Positions 25,365-34,338 of a stretch of 64,000 nt of DNA are shown piece by piece. Position 1 is the stretch's first letter. Each line of letters begins with the position of its first letter. The stretch spans positions 372,001-436,000 of the forward strand of contig CBDFIL010000002.1 of assembly GCA_965248075.1 (NCBI GenBank). The letters are read 5' to 3'. The notes beneath the pieces were generated by a model. It worked only from the letters and a program-made list of their open reading frames with translations. It was not told where the DNA came from and did not search any database. Position numbers and translations under genes: made by a program. Source of the stretch: VXNE01 sp965248075 (GTDB taxonomy: Bacteria; Pseudomonadota; Gammaproteobacteria; Pseudomonadales; Azotimanducaceae).

Positions 25365-26371
25365 TCACGCGGCGGGCACGAGCGCCAGGTCGAAGCGTCT
25401 GGCCTGGCGCTGAAGGTGCTTGATCGTGCGGTCGCGGCGTTCTTCTTCCCATGTGGCCAGGTCGCGTGCGACATACTCCTCGCCGCGGGTGAGCATCGCG
25501 TAGATCAGGCGTGCCAACTGGTGCGCGGTGGCCTTGCCGGCCTTGGCGGTGTCCATACGCGCCAGGCGCCGGCGGTGCATGGCGCCGATCGCGCTCCTGT
25601 CGCTGCGGGCCGTGGTGGCCGCCATGCGCAGCGCTTGGCCGAGGCGGTTCGAGCGTCGCCGCTGTTTGCCCTTCAGGCGCTTCTCGCCACTGATGCAAGT
25701 GCCCGGCGCGAGCGCCAGCCAAGAGCAGAAGTGCTTCACGGAAGGGAAGCGGGACAGGTCTGCCCCGACCTCCGCGGCGACGCTCAGCGCCGTCTCGACG
25801 CCGATGGTCGGGATGGCCAGCAGGTCCACGCCCAGCATGCGCTGCAGCCGCCGACGTAGCGCGCGGTCGCGGCCCTTGCGCGAGCGCTTGTCTTCCGGCG
25901 GGTCGCCGGCGTCGTCCCGCGCCAGCCTGTCCAGTTCGCCGTTGATGCGCGCCTCGCACGCCGCGATCTGCCCCTGCAGGGCGTCGTGGCGCTCCAGCGC
26001 CTGCTCCAGCGCGAACAGGTGCTCGTCGCGCCAAGTGCCGCGCAGGCTGCGCGCGATGGTCGCCGCGTCCGCCTTGCAGCGGCCGTCGCGCAAGCCGGCC
26101 AGCACGGCGCCGTCGCGCTCGCCCGCAACGATGGCGCGCACGATCAGCTGGCCCGTCTTGCCCATGATGTCGCTCAACACGTTGTCCAACTGCACGTTCA
26201 TCTGCGTCAGCGCCTTGTGGATGTGCTGCACCGCCCGCGAGCGCTGTCCGACCAACTCGTGCCGCTGACGCAGATACGCGCGCAGCGCGCAGATCTCGTC
26301 CGGCACCCGATGCGCGCCGCGCAGCAGCCCGTGGCTCATCAACTGCCGGATCCACTGGCAGTCCATGACGT
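25365..26371 (-). mobile_element. IS110-family transposase, 5'-truncated copy
   Basis: This is the C-terminal three quarters of an IS110 DEDD transposase. It starts inside DVMDCQWIRQLMSHGLLRGA and runs to the natural stop, with PTIGVETALSVAAEVGADLS and the serine-bearing region near CISGEKRLKGKQRR. At least six residues differ from the second copy at 55850-57180. The first catalytic aspartate and glutamate are missing because the sequence is cut near 26371 and joined to the region downstream of the glycerophosphodiesterase gene. After the stop, a segment (CGTCCAAAAA ... AAATTTGTTCCATGCGAGG on this strand) is shared with the other copy and marks the right end. Confidence 0.9.
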
Positions 26372-26424
26372 CCCGTGGCGAATCACCCGCGGGGCCCGGC
26401 GCGACCAGCCCGCCAGTCCGACCC

Positions 26425-27105
26425 TCAGGGTCGCGCGATCCGATCCGGATAGTCCGTGAACACCCCGACGACGCCCATGTCGGCGAGTTCGGCGGCACGC
26501 GCGCCGTCGTTGACCGTATAGGCCAGCACCTGAAATCCCGCCGCCGACAGACGGTCGACGAGGCTCAGGTCGAGCAGGCCTTCGGCCAGGTGGATCGACC
26601 ACGCGTCCAGCGCCAGCGCCTGGGCGATCATGCCGGAGCGTCGCTTGGCGTAGAGGGGCGCGCACGGGACGTCGGGCTGGCGGGCGCGGAAGGCGCCGAG
26701 TTCCCGTTGATCGAAGCTCGACACGAGGATCTCGCGGCCGTCGTCGGGCTGGTTGTCGCCGAACAGCGCGCCGGTGCCCCGGCCCTTCAGCTCCACGTTG
26801 ACGCCCACGCCGGGTGGCAGGGTGGCGAAGACCTCGTCGAGCAGCGGGATGCGCTCGCCGTCGCCGGCATCGAGGCCGCGCAGCGACTCGATGCTACGGC
26901 CCGCCAGGGGGCCGTGCCCGTCGGTGGTGCGATCCACCGTGTCGTCGTGGATGACGACCAGTTGCGACTCCACGACGTGCACGTCGAGTTCTACTGCATC
27001 GACGCCGAGGGCCGCGGCCTGACGGAAGCTCGCCAGGGTGTTCTCCGGCGCGAGTCCGGCGGCGCCGCGGTGGCCGATGATCAGAAAGTCGCCCTGAAAG
27101 CCCAT
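26425..27105 (-). CDS. Glycerophosphodiester phosphodiesterase
   Basis: This 226-residue protein is a TIM-barrel GDPD enzyme that releases glycerol 3-phosphate from glycerophosphodiesters. It has the catalytic start IIGHRGAAGLAPENTLASF, the metal-binding VDAVELDVHVVESQLVVIHD with DDTVDRTTDG, VNVELKG and the closing VLAYTVNDGARAAELADMG and GVFTDYPD. There is no signal peptide, which fits a cytoplasmic UgpQ-like enzyme. It is divergent from dnaX, with about 140 bases between them. The IS110 remnant ends about 50 bases behind it. Confidence 0.93.
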   Translation of the reverse strand: MGFQGDFLIIGHRGAAGLAPENTLASFRQAAALGVDAVELDVHVVESQLVVIHDDTVDRTTDGHGPLAGRSIESLRGLDAGDGERIPLLDEVFATLPPGVGVNVELKGRGTGALFGDNQPDDGREILVSSFDQRELGAFRARQPDVPCAPLYAKRRSGMIAQALALDAWSIHLAEGLLDLSLVDRLSAAGFQVLAYTVNDGARAAELADMGVVGVFTDYPDRIARP

Positions 27106-27245
27106 CTTCGTTCCGTCGAGTCGTGGCGTCCCGTGTGGAGGTTGCCGTCCCCCGCCGGGGCGGTCTGGAGACCCGTCGCCGCGCCGGCCCCGGCGCCCGT
27201 CGTTGGAGACGGTGGCGTTCCCGGAAGGCTACAATGCCGGCAACC

Positions 27246-29063
27246 ATGAGCTATCAGGTCCTCGCCCGCAAGTACCGACCGCGCACCTTCGGCGAGGTGG
27301 TCGGTCAGGACCACGCGGTCCGCGCACTCATGCACGCGCTGGACGCGGATCGTCTGCACCACGCCTATCTCTTCACCGGAACGCGCGGCGTCGGCAAGAC
27401 CACGCTCGCCCGCGCCTTCGCCAAGTGCCTGAATTGCGAAGCCGGCGTCAGCGCCCGCTCGTGCGGCGAGTGCAGTGCCTGCGAGGAGATCGCGAGCGGG
27501 CGTTTCGTGGACCTGATCGAGGTGGACGCGGCTTCGCGGACCCGTGTGGACGACACGCGCGAACTGCTCGACAACGTGCAGTACCTGCCGTCGCGCGGGC
27601 GCTACAAGGTGTATCTCATCGACGAGGTGCACATGCTGTCCGCATCGAGCTTCAACGCGCTGCTGAAGACCCTCGAGGAGCCGCCGCCGCACGTCAAGTT
27701 CCTGCTCGCAACGACCGACCCGAAGAAGGTGCCGGTCACCGTGCTCTCGCGGTGTCTGCAGTTCCACCTCAAGAACATCCTGCCGGAACGGATCGTTGCG
27801 CATCTGCAGGAAGTGCTCGAGGCCGAGGGCGTGGAGTTCGAGGCTGCGGCGCTCGACATCATCGCCGAGGCCGCGCAGGGCAGCATGCGCGACGCCCTGT
27901 CGGTCACGGACCAGGCGATCGCCTTCGGCGGCGGGGCGCTGCGGGAAGCAGACGTCGCGTCGCTGCTCGGCACGGTGCGCGGCGATGAGGTGGCGGCTCT
28001 CCTCGGCGCGCTCGCGGACGGCGATCGCGCGGCCGTGCTCCGCTGCGCCGCGGATCTCGCCGCGCGCAACACGGATTTCATGGACGTGCTCGCCAGCATG
28101 CAGCGCACGTTGCATGACGTGGCGATGGGGCAGACGGTCGGTGGCGAGGTCCCCGCGGTCGCGCAACCGTTCGTCTCCCGCATCTCGCCGGAGGATGTCC
28201 AGCTCTATTACCAGATCGCCCTGATGGGCGGGCGGGACCTGCAGTTCGCGCCGGACCCCCGGGTCGGATTCGAGATGACGTTGATGCGCATGCTGGCCTT
28301 TCGTCCCGAGGCCGCATCGGCGCAGGGCGCTGCCGTGTCGGGGCGCTCGACGGCCGCCGTCCCGCGCGGCTCGGCGCCGGCGGCGAGCCGCGGTCGTCAA
28401 ACGGCGCCAGGTGGGACCAGCGCGCCACGCACGCACGGTGCGCCAGCGCCGGGAAGCGAGGCAGGGGCACCGGTTGCCACGGACGGTTCCGGCCGGGCGC
28501 CGGATGCGGTCGCGCGCCCCACAGGCGAACGCACCCACGCGCAACCCGAGCCTGCGCCGGTTTCCCCGGCGGATGGTTGCGGCCCGGCAACGGATGCCGT
28601 CGAGCCGCCAGCGGTCGCCGGGCGCGGGAACGCGATGCCGGCCGAGGATGACCATCGGGCCGCGCAAGTGGCGCCGGGGGACCGCGAGCCGGAGTGGTAC
28701 GAGGTCGTCGCCGCGATACGGGCGACGGGCATGGCGGGTCTCGTGCTGGCCAACAGCCTGTTGGTCTCGCGCACGGAGAACGCCTGGGAGCTGCTCCTCG
28801 ACGAGGCGCACGCTGCCCTCGTGCAGAGCGACAAGAAGAGGGCGGCCGTGCAGCAGGCGGTGTCCGACTTCGTCGGGCGCGAGGTGCGCGTGATCATCTC
28901 CATGGGGCGTCCGGAGACGGAGACGCCGGCCGCCCGCGAACGGCGCATCGCCGAGGCGCGCCAGAAAGCGGCGGAAGCCGCGTTCCTGGCCGACGCCAAC
29001 GTGCGTGACCTGCTTGCGCGGTTCGACGGTCGGCCCGAATCGGTGGGCCCTGCCGGCCCCTGA
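27246..29063 (+). CDS. dnaX: DNA polymerase III subunits gamma and tau
   Basis: This 605-residue protein is the clamp-loader ATPase of the replicase. It begins MSYQVLARKYRPRTFGEVVG, followed by Walker A GTRGVGKTTLARAFAKCLNC, a zinc-binding cysteine cluster (CLNC, SCGECSAC), the Walker B-like YLIDEVHMLS and SRC motif sensor VLSRCLQF. A low-complexity Ala/Pro-rich linker spans about residues 355-475. The C-terminal tau domain (EPEWYEVVAAIRATGMAGLV) is present. A TACAAT box at 27230-27235 lies only ten bases before the ATG, so the leader may be extremely short. It heads the block dnaX-ybaB-recR. Confidence 0.97.
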   Translation: MSYQVLARKYRPRTFGEVVGQDHAVRALMHALDADRLHHAYLFTGTRGVGKTTLARAFAKCLNCEAGVSARSCGECSACEEIASGRFVDLIEVDAASRTRVDDTRELLDNVQYLPSRGRYKVYLIDEVHMLSASSFNALLKTLEEPPPHVKFLLATTDPKKVPVTVLSRCLQFHLKNILPERIVAHLQEVLEAEGVEFEAAALDIIAEAAQGSMRDALSVTDQAIAFGGGALREADVASLLGTVRGDEVAALLGALADGDRAAVLRCAADLAARNTDFMDVLASMQRTLHDVAMGQTVGGEVPAVAQPFVSRISPEDVQLYYQIALMGGRDLQFAPDPRVGFEMTLMRMLAFRPEAASAQGAAVSGRSTAAVPRGSAPAASRGRQTAPGGTSAPRTHGAPAPGSEAGAPVATDGSGRAPDAVARPTGERTHAQPEPAPVSPADGCGPATDAVEPPAVAGRGNAMPAEDDHRAAQVAPGDREPEWYEVVAAIRATGMAGLVLANSLLVSRTENAWELLLDEAHAALVQSDKKRAAVQQAVSDFVGREVRVIISMGRPETETPAARERRIAEARQKAAEAAFLADANVRDLLARFDGRPESVGPAGP

Positions 29064-29104
29064 CACGGGGCATGCATGAGAGAGGTGGAACGGATGTGGA
29101 TGTC

Positions 29105-29425
29105 ATGAAGGGTTTTGGCGACCTGATGAAGCAGGCGCAGAAGATGCAGTCCCGCCTGGCGGAGGCACAGGAAGAACTCGCCAGCGCCGAGGTGACCGGC
29201 GAGAGCGGCGCCGGCCTCGTCAAGGTGACCCTGACGGGGCGCTACGAGGCGTGCAAGGTACAGGTGGACCCGAGCCTGATGGCGGACGACCGGGAGTTGC
29301 TCGAGGATCTTCTCGCGGCCGCGATCACCGACGCGTCGCGTCGCGTGGCGAACGCGCAGAAGGACAAGATGTCCGACTTCGCCAGGACCCTGGGCCTGCC
29401 CCCGGGTTTCAACCTGCCCCTTTGA
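29105..29425 (+). CDS. ybaB: Nucleoid-associated protein YbaB/EbfC
   Basis: This 106-residue protein begins MKGFGDLMKQAQKMQSRLAE and contains VTGESGAGLVKVTLTGRYEA and LLAAAITDASRRVANAQKDK, the conserved core of small DNA-binding YbaB proteins. The length and the place between dnaX and recR are standard. Its stop codon overlaps the likely TTG start of recR, which suggests translational coupling. An upstream GTG/ATG extension is possible, but the ATG at 29105 matches the family start. Confidence 0.96.
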   Translation: MKGFGDLMKQAQKMQSRLAEAQEELASAEVTGESGAGLVKVTLTGRYEACKVQVDPSLMADDRELLEDLLAAAITDASRRVANAQKDKMSDFARTLGLPPGFNLPL

Positions 29426-30024
29426 TCCGCGTCAGCCCCCTCATCGACCGTCTCATCGAAGCGCTGCAGGTGTTTCCGGGCGTCGGGCCGAAGTGGGCCA
29501 CCCGCATGGCCCTGTACGTACTGCAGCAGAACCGGGAGGGCGGCGGCGCGCTCGCCAGGGCGCTCGAGGCGGCCGTCACGCAGGTGACCCGGTGCGGCGA
29601 GTGCCGCACGCTGTGCGAGACCCCGTTGTGCGCGCTCTGCGCCAATCCGAAACGCGACCCGCGGCTGCTCTGTATCGTCGAGTCCCCCATCGACGTCATC
29701 GCGATCGAGCAGGCCGGCGGCTACTCCGGCCGCTACTACGTCCTGCACGGACGCCTGTCGCCGATCGAGAACGTGGGGCCCGTGGAACTCGGTCTCACGG
29801 ACCTCGCCGAACGCGTGCGCGAACGCGGCGTCGAGGAGGTCATCCTCGCCACCAACCCCACGGTGGAGGGCGAGGCGACCGCGCACTACATCGGAGAGGC
29901 GCTCGAACGCACGGATGCCCGCCTCACACGTATCGCCTACGGCGTGCCGCTCGGAGGCGAACTCGAATACATCGACGGCGGCACGATCGCCCATGCATTG
30001 CGCGGCCGGCGGTCCATGGGGTGA
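29422..30024 (+). CDS. recR: Recombination mediator RecR
   Basis: This 200-residue protein works with RecF and RecO to load RecA at gaps. It shows the helix-hairpin-helix FPGVGPKWATRMALYVL, a zinc finger CGECRTLCETPLCALC and the Toprim domain LLCIVESPIDVIAIEQAGGY with HGRLSPIENVGP. I chose the TTG at 29422, which overlaps the ybaB stop, because it yields the usual start (SPLIDRLIEALQVFPGVGP); no ATG or GTG fits. Gene order dnaX-ybaB-recR is strongly conserved. Confidence 0.96.
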   Translation: MIRVSPLIDRLIEALQVFPGVGPKWATRMALYVLQQNREGGGALARALEAAVTQVTRCGECRTLCETPLCALCANPKRDPRLLCIVESPIDVIAIEQAGGYSGRYYVLHGRLSPIENVGPVELGLTDLAERVRERGVEEVILATNPTVEGEATAHYIGEALERTDARLTRIAYGVPLGGELEYIDGGTIAHALRGRRSMG

Positions 30025-30109
30025 AGCCGGCACGACCCAGGCGGAGCGTACTGGCCGGTCTGGAGCGGACTGCGGCCGCGGGGCGGATGCGGCCGGCGGA
30101 GCTGCAACG

Positions 30110-31195
30110 GTGACCGCCCTCGTCGAGACCGACGCGGCCCTCGATGCGTTCCTGCGTGGGTGCGGGGACGTCGTGGGCATCGACACCGAGTTCCTGCGCG
30201 AGCGCACGTTCTTCCCCATCGCCGCGCTGTACCAGCTCGCGGGGGACGCCGGCGTGGCACTGGTCGATGCGTGTTCCGAGCAGGACTTCGACGCCCTGAA
30301 GACGCTCCTGGTGGATGCAGCGACCGCCAAGGTGATGCACTCGTGTTCGGAGGACCTCGAGGTCATGGACTGCCATCTCGGCATCCGGCCCGTGCATCTC
30401 GTGGATACGCAGGTTGCCCACGCCTTTGTGAGCCCGGACTTCGGCAGGAGCTACGCGGCCCTGGTAGAACACTACCTCGGCGTGGTCCTCGACAAGCACG
30501 AGACGCGTTCGAACTGGCTGCGGCGGCCTCTGTCCGCGGCGCAGCTCGAGTACGCCCGCGAGGACGTGACGTATCTCGGCGCCATGTGGTCGCGCATGCG
30601 GGAGCGGCTCGTGGAGACGGGCCGGTTCGCCTGGTTCCGGGAGGAGATGACCGGCATCGTGCAGCGGCCGGAGGCCGACCCGGAGGACTACTACCTCGGC
30701 ATGAAGCGCGCCTGGCGGCTCCCCCCGAGGGAACTCGCCGCCTTGCGCCGCATGGCCGCCTGGCGGGAGCGCGAGGCGCGCCGGCGGGACGTCCCCCGCG
30801 CTCGGACCGTGCGTGACGAGCACCTCGTCGCCGTCGCGGAGGCGCCGGCGCCGTCGCGGGGCACGATCTTCGGCCTGCTGCCGCCGGGCGTTGCGCGGCG
30901 CTATGCCGACGACCTGCTCGGTGCGTACGCCCGCGGCCGGGAGGAACCGGCGCCGGCGGCGCCGCCCCGGCCGCTGTCGGCGCGCGAGGGCGACGTTCTG
31001 AAAGCCATGCGGGACTTCGCGCGGGACCGCGCGGAAGCCCTCGGCATGGCGCCGGAACTGCTGGCGCGCAAGCGGTTGCTGGAGGCGTGCGTGCGCCATT
31101 TTCGCGAATGGGGGGAGTTGCCGGGTTCGCTCGGGTGGCGCCTGGAGCTCGTCGGCGAGCGCTTCGGGGACCTGTTGCGGAGCTCCGGGCCGTGA
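30110..31195 (+). CDS. rnd: Ribonuclease D
   Basis: This 361-residue protein is a 3'-5' exoribonuclease that trims tRNA precursors. The DEDD catalytic residues are visible in GIDTEFLRERTFFP, HSCSEDLEVMDCH and QLEYAREDVTYLGAMW. One or two HRDC-type helical domains follow (RPLSAREGDVLKAMRDFARD). The GTG at 30110 was chosen because it immediately precedes TALVETDAALDAFL, the common N terminus. Its stop overlaps the GTG of ycgN, so the two are probably coupled. Confidence 0.94.
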   Translation: MTALVETDAALDAFLRGCGDVVGIDTEFLRERTFFPIAALYQLAGDAGVALVDACSEQDFDALKTLLVDAATAKVMHSCSEDLEVMDCHLGIRPVHLVDTQVAHAFVSPDFGRSYAALVEHYLGVVLDKHETRSNWLRRPLSAAQLEYAREDVTYLGAMWSRMRERLVETGRFAWFREEMTGIVQRPEADPEDYYLGMKRAWRLPPRELAALRRMAAWREREARRRDVPRARTVRDEHLVAVAEAPAPSRGTIFGLLPPGVARRYADDLLGAYARGREEPAPAAPPRPLSAREGDVLKAMRDFARDRAEALGMAPELLARKRLLEACVRHFREWGELPGSLGWRLELVGERFGDLLRSSGP

Positions 31196-31707
31196 CCGCG
31201 CCGGACAAGAGCCGCCCCGGGACGGAACCGGGTACCGCGGGCGAGCGTGCCGCGGAGCGGGGCGCCGCGCGGCCGTTCTGGGAGACCAGGACCCTCGCGG
31301 AGATGAGCCACGACGAGTGGGAGTCCCTGTGCGACGGCTGTGGCCGCTGCTGCATGGTCAAGCTGATGGACGACCGCAGCGGCGAGATCCTGCACACCGC
31401 GGTGGTGTGCCGCCTGCTCGACCTCGACAGCTGCCGCTGCAACCACTACCCCGACCGGCACGTCATGGAACCGAACTGCGTCCACGTCAACGCCGACAAC
31501 GTCGAGAAGCTCGGTTTCATGCCGGCGTCGTGCGCATACCGGCGGATCGCCGAGGGCCGCGGGCTCGCCTGGTGGCATCCCCTGGTGTCGGGAGACCCGG
31601 AGACGGTGCACGCCGCGGGCATCAGCGTGGCCGGCAAGGTCATCTCGGAGGAGGGCGTCCACCCGGACGACCTCGAGTACCACGTCGTGCGTTGGGTAGA
31701 GGGGTGA
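31192..31707 (+). CDS. ycgN: YcgN family cysteine-cluster protein (UPF0260)
   Basis: This 171-residue protein carries the cysteine-rich signature of the YcgN/YkgJ family: WESLCDGCGRCCMVKLMDD, VVCRLLDLDSCRCNHYPDR, PNCVHV and LGFMPASCAYRRIAEGRGLA. The cysteines probably bind zinc or iron, but the role is not established. The GTG start at 31192 overlaps the rnd stop, and its end overlaps the next gene, so rnd, ycgN and the following membrane gene look like one unit. The first 30 residues are a low-complexity extension. Confidence 0.92.
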   Translation: MTAPDKSRPGTEPGTAGERAAERGAARPFWETRTLAEMSHDEWESLCDGCGRCCMVKLMDDRSGEILHTAVVCRLLDLDSCRCNHYPDRHVMEPNCVHVNADNVEKLGFMPASCAYRRIAEGRGLAWWHPLVSGDPETVHAAGISVAGKVISEEGVHPDDLEYHVVRWVEG

Positions 31708-32156
31708 CGGACTACGTGATCGGGTGGGTGGTGGCCGTGGTGGCGGCGGTCGGGATTTGCGTGGCGCTGTTCTTCGCGTTCCGGCCCTGGCCCGCGCCAC
31801 GCCTTCTGGCACCGCTGCTGGCGGCGACGTGGTTCCTGATCCCGTGGCGCTTCCAGGACGATCCGGACCGGTTTGCCCCGGCCTTCGTCGTGCTGCTCTT
31901 CCGCGGCCTGTTCGAGCCGGACGGCGAACCCGGTCCGGTGGGCCGGACCCTCGCGCTCGCGAGCGGTGCGGCGGTCGCGCTGTTCCTGATCGGCGGCGGC
32001 ACGCGCATGTTGCTGCGGCTGGGCCGGGCGACGCGACCTCCGTCGCGCCGCGGGCGGCGGCCGTCCTCGCCCTCCACCGGCAGCGGCGGGCCGGACGCGT
32101 CGTCCCCGGCGCCCGGCGCCGAGGTGTGCCTCACGGCGAGCCATCGGTTAAAGTAG
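31704..32156 (+). CDS. Small membrane protein, function unknown
   Basis: This 150-residue protein starts with GTG overlapping the ycgN stop. It has hydrophobic segments at about residues 5-24 (VIGWVVAVVAAVGICVALFF), 32-46 and 85-101, and a Ser/Pro/Arg-rich cytoplasmic-looking tail. Genes of this type often follow ycgN or rnd in related bacteria, but I know of no assigned role. The overlap suggests it is translated with its upstream neighbours. Confidence 0.7.
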   Translation: MTDYVIGWVVAVVAAVGICVALFFAFRPWPAPRLLAPLLAATWFLIPWRFQDDPDRFAPAFVVLLFRGLFEPDGEPGPVGRTLALASGAAVALFLIGGGTRMLLRLGRATRPPSRRGRRPSSPSTGSGGPDASSPAPGAEVCLTASHRLK

Positions 32157-32246
32157 CGCCCCTGCGCTGCGCCAACACCAGCCTCGGCTTGCACCCAGGC
32201 CGGGGCAGAGCGCGCCATGACAAAAGAAGCGTGAAGAGACAACTCA

Positions 32247-33095
32247 ATGATTTTCGACAGTACCGACACCTATATCTCCACGGACGAACTGTCCATGGCG
32301 GTCGACGCGGCCGTCAAGCTGCAACGTCCGCTGCTGATCAAGGGAGAACCGGGGACAGGGAAGACGCTGCTAGCCGAGGAAGTCGCCAGGACACTCGACC
32401 TGAACTTGATCCAGTGGCACATCAAGTCCCAGACCAAGGCGCTGCAGGGCCTGTACGAATACGATGCCGTGTCCCGGCTCAGGGACTCCCAGCTCGGCGA
32501 CGAGCGGGTGGCGGACATTCGCAACTACATCAAGAAGGGCAAGCTCTGGGAGGCTTTCGACGCCGAGGAGCGGGTCGTTCTCCTGATCGACGAGATCGAC
32601 AAGGCCGACATCGAGTTCCCGAACGACCTGTTGCAGGAACTCGACCGCATGGAGTTCTTCGTCTACGAGTTGAACCGGACCGTCGTCGCGCGGCAGCGGC
32701 CGATCGTCATCATCACCTCCAACAACGAGAAGGAGCTGCCCGACGCGTTCCTGCGCCGCTGCTTCTTTCACTACATCAACTTCCCGGACCGGGAGACGAT
32801 GCAGCAGATCATCGAGGTGCACTTCCCCGAGATCAAGGGGGAACTCGTCAAGGAGGCCATGGAGATCTTCTTCGACGTGCGCAAGGTGCCCGGTCTCAAG
32901 AAAAAGCCGTCGACGTCCGAGCTGATCGACTGGCTGAAGCTCCTGATGGCCGACGACATCCCCGACGAGATTCTCACCAACCGCGACCCGAGCAAGGCGA
33001 TTCCGCCGCTCTACGGAGCGCTGGTCAAGAACGAGCAGGACGTGCATCTGCTCGAACGGCTGGCCTTCATGAACCGCCGCGACAGCCGGGGGTAA
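32247..33095 (+). CDS. MoxR-family AAA+ ATPase
   Basis: This 282-residue AAA+ ATPase begins MIFDSTDTYISTDELSMAVD and has Walker A GEPGTGKTLLAEEVA near residue 32, Walker B VVLLIDEIDKADIEFPNDLL, sensor IVIITSNNEKELPDAFLRR and the arginine finger in RRCFFHYINFPD. It belongs to the subgroup that partners with CoxE-like VWA proteins, one of which is encoded 12 bases downstream. Such pairs act as chaperones for metal-cofactor insertion or complex assembly; which complex is served here is not evident. Confidence 0.93.
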   Translation: MIFDSTDTYISTDELSMAVDAAVKLQRPLLIKGEPGTGKTLLAEEVARTLDLNLIQWHIKSQTKALQGLYEYDAVSRLRDSQLGDERVADIRNYIKKGKLWEAFDAEERVVLLIDEIDKADIEFPNDLLQELDRMEFFVYELNRTVVARQRPIVIITSNNEKELPDAFLRRCFFHYINFPDRETMQQIIEVHFPEIKGELVKEAMEIFFDVRKVPGLKKKPSTSELIDWLKLLMADDIPDEILTNRDPSKAIPPLYGALVKNEQDVHLLERLAFMNRRDSRG

Positions 33096-33107
33096 GTGAC
33101 ACTAACG

Positions 33108-34274
33108 ATGCTGATCAACTTCTTCCTGACCCTGCGCAAGTACAAGGTCCCGGTCACGATCCGGGAGCTGCTCGACCTCGTCGATTCGCTGCGGCATCGG
33201 ATCGTGTACTCGAGCATCGACGACTTCTACCTCCTGAGCCGCACCTGCATGGTCAAGGACGAGAAGCACTACGACAAATTCGACCGGGCGTTCGGCGCGT
33301 ATTTCAAGGGGCTCGAAGACCTGCACGGCCTGCTGGAATCGCTGATCCCGGACGAGTGGCTGCGGCGTGAGTTCGAGCGCACGCTGACCGCGGAGGAACT
33401 CGAGCAGATCGAGTCGCTCGGCGGCCTCGAGAAGTTGATCGAAGCGTTCCAGAAGGCGCGCGACGAGGAAGAGCAGCGCGCCCGGGAAGGAGAAGAAGGG
33501 GAGGAAGGCGAGGAGGGAGACGGCGACCGCCCCGGTCAGCGCGGCCCCGGCGGACCCGGGCGCGGCAAGAAGAAAAAGGCGAGGAAGGTGTGGGACCAGC
33601 GCCAGTACAAGAACCTCGACGACTCTGTCGAGCTCGGCACGCGCAACATCAAGATGGCGTTGCGCCGGCTGCGCAAGTTCGCCCGCACGGGCCGCGAAGA
33701 AGAACTCGACCTCGACAACACCATCCAGAAGACTGCCCACAACGGCGGCATGCTCGACATCCGCATGCGCCCCGAACGCAAGAACACCGTCAAGGTGCTC
33801 CTGTTCCTCGACATCGGCGGGTCCATGGATGCTCACGTCAGGGTGTGCGAAGAGCTCTTCTCGGCGACGCGCACCGAGTTCAAGCACCTGGAGAGCTTCT
33901 ACTTCCACAACTTCATCTACGAGTCCGTGTGGAAGGACAACCGGCGGCGCATGAACGAGCGGCTCCCGACGTGGGGCATCCTCAACAAGTACGCACGCGA
34001 CTACAAGGTGGTGTTCGTGGGCGACGCGACGATGGCGCCCTACGAGATCACGCATTCGGGCGGCAGCGTGGAACACTGGAACGAGGAGCCCGGCGCCACC
34101 TGGATCGAACGCTTCACCGAAACCTACGACAAGATGGTGTGGATCAATCCGACGCCGCAGGAAACCTGGGAGTACTCCTCGTCGGTCGGCATGACCCAGG
34201 AGTTGGTCGAAGGGCGTATGTTCCCGCTCACCATCCGTGGGCTGGAAGAGGGCATGGGCTTCCTCTCGAAGTAA
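33108..34274 (+). CDS. CoxE-like VWA domain protein, partner of the MoxR ATPase
   Basis: This 388-residue protein begins MLINFFLTLRKYKVPVTIRE, the normal start of the family. Residues 120-165 are an acidic, then glycine- and lysine-rich linker (EEGEEGEEGDGDRPGQRGPG). The VWA domain follows with the variant MIDAS VLLFLDIGGSMDAHVR and ends with a conserved helical region (FPLTIRGLEEGMGFLSK). I chose the ATG at 33108 over the GTG at 33096 because it matches family starts. It is directly downstream of the MoxR gene and should work with it in a MoxR-VWA assembly machine. Confidence 0.92.
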   Translation: MLINFFLTLRKYKVPVTIRELLDLVDSLRHRIVYSSIDDFYLLSRTCMVKDEKHYDKFDRAFGAYFKGLEDLHGLLESLIPDEWLRREFERTLTAEELEQIESLGGLEKLIEAFQKARDEEEQRAREGEEGEEGEEGDGDRPGQRGPGGPGRGKKKKARKVWDQRQYKNLDDSVELGTRNIKMALRRLRKFARTGREEELDLDNTIQKTAHNGGMLDIRMRPERKNTVKVLLFLDIGGSMDAHVRVCEELFSATRTEFKHLESFYFHNFIYESVWKDNRRRMNERLPTWGILNKYARDYKVVFVGDATMAPYEITHSGGSVEHWNEEPGATWIERFTETYDKMVWINPTPQETWEYSSSVGMTQELVEGRMFPLTIRGLEEGMGFLSK

Positions 34275-34338
34275 CGCGCTCCCCCTGCCGGTCCATGGCG
34301 GGGCCAGCTTGTCGCCCGCGGCCGCTGAGGTTGGAACG

